Below are positions 1-5,616 of a stretch of DNA of 11,004 nt, piece by piece. Origin of the DNA: Pseudomonadota bacterium (GTDB lineage: Bacteria; Pseudomonadota; Alphaproteobacteria; Rhizobiales; Methyloligellaceae); contig JADFHH010000022.1 in assembly GCA_022567275.1 (NCBI GenBank), positions 1-11,004 on the forward strand, written 5' to 3'. The notes below the pieces were generated by a model. It made no database searches. It saw only the letters and a list, made by a program, of their open reading frames with translations, and was not told the origin of the DNA. A program made the translations under genes and the position numbers. Position 1 is the stretch's first letter. Every line of letters begins with the position of its first letter.

Positions 1-188
1 CCTGCTGATGTCGACAAAGCATGACGACCTGGGACAACGGGATAAGCCTTCATCAGTGCGCCTTGATCGTCAAAAATCTGTACATCATTAAAAGTTACAA
101 TGAATACATAAGGCAAAGAAATGAATGCAAGCACCAAGACGGCGCCCCACGTGACAGCCGTTTGTCGGATTCTATCCATGTTCCACAT
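1..188 (-). CDS. Unidentified membrane-anchored protein, 5' part, cut by the left edge
   Basis: This minus-strand frame is open from a start codon at 188 to the left edge. An in-frame stop lies directly upstream of that start. A second in-frame ATG, at 179, is an alternative start. From the second Met the protein opens with a short charged stretch (MDRIRQT). One strongly hydrophobic segment of about 22 residues follows (AVLVLAFISLPYVFIVTF within it) and then a polar region. This fits a single N-terminal transmembrane anchor or an uncleaved signal, with the visible remainder outside the cytoplasm. I do not recognise the family, because only about 60 residues are present. The base composition is visibly more AT-rich than the genes to the right, which suggests acquired DNA. 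The gene begins shortly after the broken end of an IS3 OrfA remnant, so its original promoter may have been replaced. That it is real coding sequence rests on the Met-charged-hydrophobic pattern only. Confidence 0.45.
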   Translation of the reverse strand, partial: MWNMDRIRQTAVTWGAVLVLAFISLPYVFIVTFNDVQIFDDQGALMKAYPVVPGRHALSTSA

Positions 189-194
189 TTACTT

Positions 195-320
195 TCAGAT
201 GATCAGTAGAAAAGAGTTATTATACTGTGGCGAAAAGTTGGGCGAACCCTGCGGCATCAGCACATAAACCTGACGCAGCTTCGCAACGATCTCTTCCATC
301 TTGTGCCTCTTCTTCGGCAT
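195..320 (-). pseudogene. Truncated IS3-family transposase OrfA (N-terminus only)
   Basis: The frame starts with MPKKRHKMEEIVAKLRQVYV, the characteristic opening of IS3-family (IS407-like group) OrfA proteins. These are helix-turn-helix DNA-binding proteins that normally form the OrfAB transposase by programmed frameshifting. An AGGAG-like ribosome binding site precedes the ATG at a suitable distance. Family resemblance holds for about 25 residues, to the 'LMPQG' region. It then changes abruptly to an unrelated AT-rich tail (SPNFSPQYNN...) and stops after 41 codons, where family members run to roughly 90-140 residues. The helix-turn-helix, the leucine-zipper region and all of OrfB (the DDE catalytic part) are absent. 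This is a dead remnant. It marks a former insertion whose right part was removed by deletion or recombination near position 245. Confidence 0.75.
219..224 (-). promoter_or_regulatory. Candidate -10 box (TATAAT) upstream of the left-edge membrane protein
   Basis: A perfect TATAAT lies on the minus strand about 30 nt before the upstream start codon of the left-edge gene. It sits just past the point where OrfA similarity stops. No convincing -35 is visible; the best candidate is TTCGCC at 16-bp spacing, matching only 3 of 6 bases of TTGACA. A promoter made by joining IS DNA to AT-rich flank is possible, but this is inference from one hexamer. Confidence 0.25.
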
Positions 321-370
321 TCTCGGTTCTCCTCAGAGCTATTACTCACACTTTGAGTCGGGACACTTCA
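246..370 (-). mobile_element. Remnant of an IS3-family element, OrfA-proximal end
   Basis: The stretch between the OrfA start and about position 370 has the length expected for the untranslated end of an IS3-family element. On the minus strand it begins TGAAGTGTCCCGACTC. Starting with TG and lying about 50 nt before orfA fits a terminal inverted repeat of this family. The matching opposite terminus and the target-site duplication are not in the window, so the outer boundary at 370 is an inference from position and the TG start. The inner boundary, near 246, is where OrfA similarity ends. Confidence 0.5.
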
Positions 371-635
371 GAGGGCGAGACCCACTGCGATGAACAGAAG
401 TGGTATTTCATTTTCGATAAAACCCGACGGTGACCTACTTACAGTTGGGAGACCCTATACAATCAGTGAGCGTCTGCCAAGCTCTGAAGCGCGGGCTTCG
501 AGGCACCGGGATTGGCTGGAACTTCGGAGCGGTCGTTCAGGGGCGGATAGGGGCTGGATATCACGTCAATGTGTGGCCCGGAGAACAATGCTGATAAATG
601 CGGATTCCGCAACTTATTGATTTCATGTATGAAAA
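371..635. other. Gene-poor spacer between the IS remnant and the tRNA fragment
   Basis: I recognise no gene here. On the minus strand a frame is open from just after the integrase stop (696) down to a TGA at 463-465, but it has no convincing start or ribosome binding site. Its peptide (for example SSPYPPLNDRSEVPANPGAS) is proline-rich and matches no family I know. The plus strand has only short overlapping frames. It may be decayed element DNA or the non-coding flank of the tRNA-associated insertion. Confidence 0.35.
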
Positions 636-682
636 TGGTGCTGCCGGTCAGGATTGAACTGACGGCCTCTCCCTTACCAAGG
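636..682 (-). tRNA. 3' fragment of tRNA-Thr (anticodon GGT), probable attachment site
   Basis: Read on the minus strand, this begins CCTTGGTAAGGGAG, the anticodon loop TTGGTAA of a threonine tRNA with anticodon GGT and the 3' side of its stem. It continues through a perfect 5-bp T-stem (GTCAG/CTGAC) with loop TTCAATC, the 3' acceptor strand CGGCAGC, discriminator A, and an encoded CCA at 638-636. The 5' half (acceptor 5' strand, D-arm, full anticodon stem) is missing: the bases upstream (ACACC at the 5' stem position) cannot pair with GGGAG. It is therefore not a functional tRNA. A tRNA 3' half starting in the anticodon region, 15 nt from the end of a tyrosine recombinase gene, is the standard signature of an integrative-element att site. 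The intact tRNA-Thr gene should lie elsewhere. Confidence 0.8.
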
Positions 683-696
683 TGTGCGTCATCTCT

Positions 697-1449
697 CTAT
701 TTCCCCCATTTTTTCATAGCATTGGGGGCTTCGCTGGTATCGCGCTGTACCGGGTATGTACGAAACCGCGCCCGGATATCAGCCTGATTTTCCTCGGCAT
801 GGCCATACACGCGATCAGGCAGGGCGGGGTTTTTCCACCGGCCAGCCTTCGCCGCAGTGATCGGATCGACGCCCTGACGGACTCGTAAGTGTGTGTAGAA
901 TCCATGCCGCGCCGAATGTGCGGTCAGTAGCTCGATACCGGCGTTTTTGCAGATGGTCGCCCACCGCTTCCGATACCCTCCTTTCGACTGGTAACCGAAA
1001 ACAGTCGCTTCCAGCCGTTCGCCGGTCTTTCGGTTCATAGGCTGTTTCTCAGGAAGGTTCGCCAGTTCGATCATCATCTCGTGCGAGATATCGACCCACT
1101 GCGCCGCATGCCCCTTAGCCGCCTTTAGCCAGACACGTTGTTTTTTCAGGTCCAGATCATCGCGGGTCAGCGAGACGGCCTGATCGATCCGCGCCGCCGT
1201 CTCGAACATGAAGCGGACCAGAGCGGCATTGTAGATATCCGCGTGAGCGCAAAACCGCTCAACCCATTCCATGGTGAAAGGTTTGCGCTCGACCCGGCTT
1301 TGCTTTTTGCGCGCCTGATCCTGCGCAATGCGTTCGTTTTCGGTGTAGCCCGTGATCCTGATCGGTGCACAGTGGCCGAGATCGTGAGCGTTTTGCTGGA
1401 CCATTTTCGCCACCAGCCGGACGCGATCCCGCGCTGGCTGCGGGACATT
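697..1449 (-). pseudogene. Tyrosine recombinase/integrase, N-terminally truncated
   Basis: This is a site-specific recombinase of the phage/genomic-island integrase type. The catalytic domain is complete. Counting from the GTG at 1413, one sees Arg75 (TAARIDQAVSL), Lys100 (AAKGHA), His166-x-x-Arg169 (AHSARHGF), Trp193 in the usual His/Trp position (AGRWKNP) and the nucleophile Tyr203 (DRVYGHA). The core-binding N-terminal domain, normally about 100 or more residues, is missing. The open frame can be followed only to 1449, where an in-frame TGA lies close to the junction with another recombinase on the opposite strand. The GTG at 1413 has no persuasive ribosome binding site. The 3' end lies 15 nt from the tRNA-Thr fragment, so this is very probably the integrase that used that att site. 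I consider it inactive because it lacks the DNA-clamping domain. Confidence 0.75.
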
Positions 1450-1464
1450 TCAGGTTCGGACGCC

Positions 1465-1956
1465 CAGGCGGCCGCGGACTATGTCGGCGATGATCGGGAC
1501 GTGGCTTCGATCACGGTTGCGGACACACAGGGCTACGTGGCGCATCTCAGACAGGTCCCGAACCGTCGTGGTGGAACGCTCTCTACTGGATCCCAGCGTC
1601 ATTACCTCAATAGCCTCTCGAACCTCTACAGGCGGGCTCAGGCCGAGGGTGTAGTGCCGCCCGGCTGGAATCCGGTTGCAGCCCTCATGGAGAGACCCCA
1701 GGGCCGGCCCCCGGAGGCGAAGTGGCTCGAGCCGCACGAGATCGCCCTCCTGCTCGAGTCGGCTAGGACGCTACCGCCGTCGAAGGATCCACGCGAACTC
1801 GAATCCATCTATCCGTTGCTGGCCACATTGGCCCTCACCGGAGCACGGCGGGCGGAGGTCTTGGGCCTCCGAGTAGACGACGTCAGTTTCCGCCATCGGG
1901 TGATTCACCTTCGAGAGAATCCATGGAGGCGTCTGAAGACCGCCGGCAGCGAGCGA
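1465..1956 (+). pseudogene. Second tyrosine recombinase, internal fragment
   Basis: The plus-strand frame holds a SAM-like core-binding domain of a phage-type integrase (DRDVASITVADTQGYVAHLR, then SQRHYLNSLSNLYRRAQAEG). A linker (EAKWLEPHEIALLLESAR) and the first part of the catalytic domain follow. The box I arginine is in LALTGARRAEVLGL and the beta-hairpin lysine in PWRRLKTAGSER. Resemblance stops after that serine-glutamate-arginine, at about 1956. The HxxR, His/Trp and Tyr motifs are therefore all absent and the frame ends at 1995 in unrelated sequence. Upstream of about 1465 the same frame is only the antisense of the other integrase, so the ATG at 1138 is not its start. It is a different recombinase subfamily from the neighbour and was broken at both ends. 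Confidence 0.7.
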
Positions 1957-3278
1957 TGTTCGTGCATGTCGGCACCTCGAACACGGCCGTCGTGATCGCC
2001 CAAGGCGCCGATCCGCTCCTGCATCCCGGTCAATCCCATGTGTTCCATCCCACCGGCCGAGGGATCGGTGGCTGGTCCGTGGCCGTCGTCACGGACCGCC
2101 AAAGACAGAACGGTGGCTTCTTCCCGAACGGTAATATGTACACGTGTCGCCTGCGCGTGGCGCAGCACGTTGGACAGCGCCTCCTGCATGGCGCGGCGCT
2201 CAGTGTTGAGCCGCTCCAGCGTGGCGGCAATCTCGGCGATCTGCGTCTCGTCCTCGCTGCTGAGCAATTGCGCCGCCAGATCGGCGCGGCCAATGCGCCC
2301 GCCGGCATTGAGGCGCGGCCCGAGCACGTAACCCAGATGGTAGCTGGCCGGCGCCGATGTCAGCCTGGCGGTGTCGGCAAGGATCCGAAGGCCGGGATTG
2401 CGCCGCTGCCGCATGACCTGAAGACCTTTTGCCACCAGAGCGCGGTTGAGACCCCTCAGGGGCACGATATCGCACACGGTGGCGAGCGCCACCAGATCGA
2501 GCCATTGCAGCAGGTTTGGCGCCGCGACCTCATCCCCGTACCAGTCCTCGCGCCGCAACTGCCTCACGGTGGCCACCAGAAACAGAAAAACCACGCCGGC
2601 CGCGGCCAACTGCCCCTGCCCCGAAATATCATCCTGGCGGTTGGGATTCACCACCGCCAGCGCGTCAGGTAAATTCTCATCGCTCTGATGATGGTCGAGA
2701 ACGATGACATCCGCACCAAGCTCGCGGGCGCGCGCAATGGGTTCATGGGCGGCGGTGCCGCAATCGACCGTAATGATCAATTTTGCCCCGTCTTCGATCA
2801 GTTGTTCGAACGCGGCAATATTCGGCCCGTAGCCTTCAAGGGTCCGGTCGGGAATATAAAATTGCGTCGCGTGGCCATGCGCCGCGACAAAGCGCCGAAG
2901 CAGGGCCACGCTGGCCGCGCCATCCACGTCATAGTCGCCAAACACCGCCATGGGACGCTTGTCACGGATGGCGCGCGCCAGACAGTCAGCTGCTAATTCC
3001 ATGTCCTGCAAAGTTGCGGGGTCCGGCATCAGCGATTTCAGCGTCGGGTCGAGAAAATCGGCGGCTTCATCCGCGTCCACGCCGCGCCCGGCCAGCAGGC
3101 GGGCGAGAATTTCGGGAACATCGTGCTGCTGCGCGATTGCGATCGCCAGCGACTCTTTCTCGCGCGCCAATCGCTCGACCCACCGCAAGCCGCGCGCCGA
3201 GCGTTCAACCCGCAAGAATGCGGGCCTGGGTTCAGTGCCATGCCCTTTATGACGGGCCGTCGGTTTTTCCAGGGCCAT
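1905..3278 (-). CDS. recJ: Single-stranded-DNA exonuclease RecJ, C-terminally truncated and fused in frame to a kinase fragment
   Basis: RecJ degrades single-stranded DNA 5' to 3' in recombinational and mismatch repair in the cytoplasm. The first 367 residues are good RecJ. They show motif I (FGDYDVDG, 113-120), motif II (TVDCGTAA, 170-177), the DHH motif (VIVLDHHQSD, 191-200), motif IV (LDLVALATVCD, 260-270) and the GPRLNAGGRIG segment (320-330). The ATG at 3278 is chosen because family similarity begins shortly after it; the frame is open further upstream. It overlaps the end of glpX by 32 bp, so the two are probably translationally coupled. Similarity ends at Ala367 (about 2178). The DHHA1 and OB-like C-terminal parts, roughly 200 residues in relatives, are replaced by a histidine kinase ATPase fragment and then junk, giving a 457-residue chimera. 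Nuclease activity is unlikely, because DHHA1 forms the substrate-binding side of the cleft. It is best read as a broken gene. Confidence 0.85.
   Translation of the reverse strand: MALEKPTARHKGHGTEPRPAFLRVERSARGLRWVERLAREKESLAIAIAQQHDVPEILARLLAGRGVDADEAADFLDPTLKSLMPDPATLQDMELAADCLARAIRDKRPMAVFGDYDVDGAASVALLRRFVAAHGHATQFYIPDRTLEGYGPNIAAFEQLIEDGAKLIITVDCGTAAHEPIARARELGADVIVLDHHQSDENLPDALAVVNPNRQDDISGQGQLAAAGVVFLFLVATVRQLRREDWYGDEVAAPNLLQWLDLVALATVCDIVPLRGLNRALVAKGLQVMRQRRNPGLRILADTARLTSAPASYHLGYVLGPRLNAGGRIGRADLAAQLLSSEDETQIAEIAATLERLNTERRAMQEALSNVLRHAQATRVHITVREEATVLSLAVRDDGHGPATDPSAGGMEHMGLTGMQERIGALGDHDGRVRGADMHEHRSLPAVFRRLHGFSRR
1998..2189 (-). pseudogene. Sensor histidine kinase ATPase-domain fragment (NarX/DesK-like) fused to recJ
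   Basis: Within the minus-strand frame that continues recJ, the sequence switches to a HATPase_c domain. It has an N-box (EALSNVLRHAQATRVHITV), the G1 box (VRDDGHGPA), and a G2-like ending (MGLTGMQERIGALG). The order and wording are those of histidine kinases that pair with NarL/FixJ-type regulators. Everything upstream (sensor domain, dimerisation helix with the phospho-accepting His) is absent. The usual closing strand after the last motif is also missing, because the sequence turns into unrelated residues after ALG. It can have no kinase function alone. The remaining 90-codon tail of the frame, ending at 1905, overlaps the second recombinase antisense. Confidence 0.75.
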
Positions 3279-4239
3279 GTTCGGTTCTGATCCAGCGCAC
3301 GGTGCGGGTCCTGGCGCGCATGACGACCGTTTCGGTCTCGATACAATTGGCTTTGATGCGCACACCCTGCAACATGGAGCCGCTGGTCACGCCGGTCGCC
3401 GCGAACAACACGTCGCCGGAAGACAAATCTTCCATGAGATATTTCCGGTCGATGTCCTCGATACCAATCTCCACCACCCTGGCGCGATGCTGATCGTTCG
3501 TGGCGTGCAGCCGCGCCTGCATCTGACCGCCGATACAGCGCAAGGCCGCGGCGGCGAGCACGCCTTCGGGGGCGCCGCCGATACCCATATAGATGTCGAT
3601 GCCGGTTTCTTCCGCATTGGCGGTGTGAATGACCCCGGCGATATCGCCATCGCCAATCAGCCGGATCGCGGCGCCGGACCTGCGCACGCTTTCGAGCAGT
3701 TTTGCATGTCTGGGGCGATCGAGAATACACGCCGTAATCTCTTCAATCGGCACGCCCTTGGCTTTCGCAAGGGCGTTCAGATTGTCCTCAGGCGAGGCAT
3801 CCAGATCGACCAGTCCCGGCTCGAAGCCCGGCCCGATCGCTATCTTGTCCATGTAAATGTCGGGCGCATGCAACAAGCTCCCCTTTTGCGCGAAAGCCAC
3901 CACGGCCAGTGCATTGGGTTCCGCTTTTGCGCAAATCGTCGTGCCTTCGAGCGGATCTACGGCGATGTCGATTTCCGGTCCGGTGCCCAGGCCGACCTGT
4001 TCACCGATATAGAGCATCGGCGCTTCATCGCGTTCGCCCTCGCCGATGACAATACGCCCGGTGATGGGAAGGGCGTTCAGCTCCTGGCGCATGGCGTCCA
4101 CGGCAGCCTGATCCGCCGCGACTTCATTTCCACGGCCGCGCCATTTGGCGGCAGCCATGGCGGCCACTTCCGTGACCCGCGCAATTTCCAGAGTCAGCAT
4201 CCGGCTGAGACCGGTATCATTGTCAGCTGTTTTCGCCAT
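3247..4239 (-). CDS. glpX: Class II fructose-1,6-bisphosphatase
   Basis: GlpX hydrolyses fructose 1,6-bisphosphate to fructose 6-phosphate in gluconeogenesis, using divalent metal, in the cytoplasm. The 330-residue protein carries the family's signature pieces. These are LTLEIARVTEVAAMAAAKWRGRG near the N-terminus, the metal/phosphate segment VIGEGERDEAPML (64-76), the Li-sensitive phosphatase motif DPLEGTT (95-101), LIGDGDIAGVI, and GIGGAPEGVLAAAALRCIGG. The length fits the family. I use the ATG at 4239 rather than the one at 4275, because a strong purine-rich site (GAGGGGAGGGG) sits 6 nt upstream of it and family similarity begins just after. It lies 45 nt behind hom and overlaps recJ by 32 bp, in the gene order common in Alphaproteobacteria. 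No class I Fbp is visible, so this may be the main FBPase. Confidence 0.93.
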   Translation of the reverse strand: MAKTADNDTGLSRMLTLEIARVTEVAAMAAAKWRGRGNEVAADQAAVDAMRQELNALPITGRIVIGEGERDEAPMLYIGEQVGLGTGPEIDIAVDPLEGTTICAKAEPNALAVVAFAQKGSLLHAPDIYMDKIAIGPGFEPGLVDLDASPEDNLNALAKAKGVPIEEITACILDRPRHAKLLESVRRSGAAIRLIGDGDIAGVIHTANAEETGIDIYMGIGGAPEGVLAAAALRCIGGQMQARLHATNDQHRARVVEIGIEDIDRKYLMEDLSSGDVLFAATGVTSGSMLQGVRIKANCIETETVVMRARTRTVRWIRTEHGPGKTDGPS

Positions 4240-4245
4240 TGGCGT

Positions 4246-4256
4246 CCCCTCCCCTC
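4246..4256 (-). promoter_or_regulatory. Strong Shine-Dalgarno site deciding the glpX start
   Basis: On the minus strand GAGGGGAGGGG lies 6 nt before the ATG at 4239. No comparable purine tract precedes the in-frame ATG at 4275. This favours the downstream start and makes the hom-glpX spacer 45 nt. Confidence 0.65.
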
Positions 4257-4284
4257 GCGGAACGTTGATGGTCATAACCGCTTA

Positions 4285-5610
4285 TCACATTTTTTCAATG
4301 CGTATCATCCGCGGCGGTTCATTCACGTTACCTTCTTTTTCGATTATCCGCAGCGCCGCGCGAATAGCGGCCTCGGTCGTTTCGTGGGTAATCATAACAA
4401 CCGGCAGCGGCGACCCGTCATCCGTGCGCGCGTCGAGCCCCGGTAACGCCGCACGCGGACGGTGCTGAACGATGCTCTCAAGCGAAATGTCCTGCTCCGC
4501 CATACGTCCGGCAATGGCGGCGAAAGCGCCCGGCCGGTCGAACACCGAAAGCGCGATATAGTAACCGCCTTCATGGGCGTGCATTCGGGCGCGTTCATAA
4601 GCTTTGAGACTGTTCGTCGCGCGCCCGAATGGCGGCATGATTGTGCCTCTTGCAATATCGAGAATGTCGCTGAGAACCGAGGACGCCGTGGGCCGGGCGC
4701 CCGCTCCTGGCCCGATCAACATCACATCGCCGGCAAAATCGCTATCGAAAGCCACGCAATTCATGACGCCGTCAACTTCAGCGATGGCGGTATTCTTTGG
4801 TACCATGGTGGGATGCACGCGCTGTTCAATGCCGCTGCCGGTCTTGAGCGCGATGCCGAGCAGTTTGATTCTGTAGCCCAACTCATCGGCCGCCACGATA
4901 TCCGCCAGTGAAATAGATCGGATGCCTTCCACATAGATGGTGTCGATCGACGCCTCGACTCCAAACGCAAGCGTGGTCAGAAGCGTGAGCTTGTGGGCGG
5001 TATCGTGGCCGTCAATATCGAACGATGGATCAGCCTCGGCATATCCCGCATCCTGTGCTTCGCGAAGCACCTCGTCAAAATTGCGGCCCTGCTTCTGCAT
5101 CCGGGTGAGGATATAGTTGCAGGTGCCGTTCAGTATCCCGTAGACGCGGGAGATATTGTTGGCGAGGAGGCTTTCGCGAATTGTCTTGATGGCCGGGATG
5201 CCGCCGGCGACGGCGGCTTCGAAATTGAGCGCCACGCCATTTTCATCGGCAAGTCTGGCGAGCGCGAGCCCATGGTACGCCAGCAGCGCCTTGTTGGCGG
5301 TCACGACGTGCTTGCCGGCCTTCAATGCCGCCTCGACGGAGGCTTTGGCGGCGCCCTCCTCTCCGCCGATCAGTTCCACGAACACATCGATATCATCGCA
5401 GCGCGCGAGCGCAACCGGATCGTCAAACCACTGGAAGCTCGAGATATCAACGGCGCGCTTCTTGTTTTTGTCACGCGCGGATACACCGCTGATTGCTACC
5501 CCGCGCCCGGCATTCGAAGCCAATGCGCCGCCACGTTGCGCCAGCAAATCGAGGACGCCGGCGCCGACCGTGCCGAGGCCGGCAATGCCTAGTTTGAGTG
5601 GATCAGCCAT
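4285..5610 (-). CDS. hom: Homoserine dehydrogenase with C-terminal ACT domain
   Basis: The enzyme reduces aspartate 4-semialdehyde to homoserine with NAD(P)H, committing carbon to threonine, methionine and isoleucine. The 441 residues show a Rossmann fold (GLGTVGAGV, 11-19) and VTANKALLA (103-111). The catalytic domain has GILNGTCNYILT (158-169) and ADPSFDIDGHDTAHKL (193-208), and GPGAGARPTAS (300-310) follows. A C-terminal ACT domain starts at GGYYIALSVFDRPGAFAAIA (348-367). In related bacterial enzymes this domain carries feedback inhibition by threonine, and that is expected here but not shown. There is no aspartokinase fusion, so the length is normal for a monofunctional enzyme. The start lies 6 nt after the aminotransferase stop, so co-transcription and coupled translation are likely. 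The ribosome binding site is weak (GAAG inside the preceding gene's end). Confidence 0.95.
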   Translation of the reverse strand: MADPLKLGIAGLGTVGAGVLDLLAQRGGALASNAGRGVAISGVSARDKNKKRAVDISSFQWFDDPVALARCDDIDVFVELIGGEEGAAKASVEAALKAGKHVVTANKALLAYHGLALARLADENGVALNFEAAVAGGIPAIKTIRESLLANNISRVYGILNGTCNYILTRMQKQGRNFDEVLREAQDAGYAEADPSFDIDGHDTAHKLTLLTTLAFGVEASIDTIYVEGIRSISLADIVAADELGYRIKLLGIALKTGSGIEQRVHPTMVPKNTAIAEVDGVMNCVAFDSDFAGDVMLIGPGAGARPTASSVLSDILDIARGTIMPPFGRATNSLKAYERARMHAHEGGYYIALSVFDRPGAFAAIAGRMAEQDISLESIVQHRPRAALPGLDARTDDGSPLPVVMITHETTEAAIRAALRIIEKEGNVNEPPRMIRIEKM

Positions 5611-5616
5611 GCGAGA

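Noticed and set aside
636..682. A functional tRNA gene
   Set aside because: The acceptor 5' strand, D-arm and 5' anticodon stem are absent, and the neighbouring bases cannot pair.
1138..1464. The ATG at 1138 as the start of the plus-strand recombinase
   Set aside because: The first ~100 codons are the exact antisense of the other integrase's catalytic domain. Recombinase similarity starts only near 1465.
1923..2672. 249-codon plus-strand frame opposite recJ
   Set aside because: It is antisense to recognisable RecJ and kinase sequence. The short 'MFVHVGTSNTAVVIA' start at the breakpoint matches nothing I know.
4239..4275. Upstream ATG at 4275 as the glpX start
   Set aside because: It lacks a good ribosome binding site, and the 12 extra residues cover a strong Shine-Dalgarno sequence for the ATG at 4239.
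3277..4446. 389-codon plus-strand open frame across glpX and the end of hom
   Set aside because: It is antisense to two confidently identified genes, has no family resemblance, and is rich in His, Arg and Gly as expected from the complement of GC-rich coding DNA.
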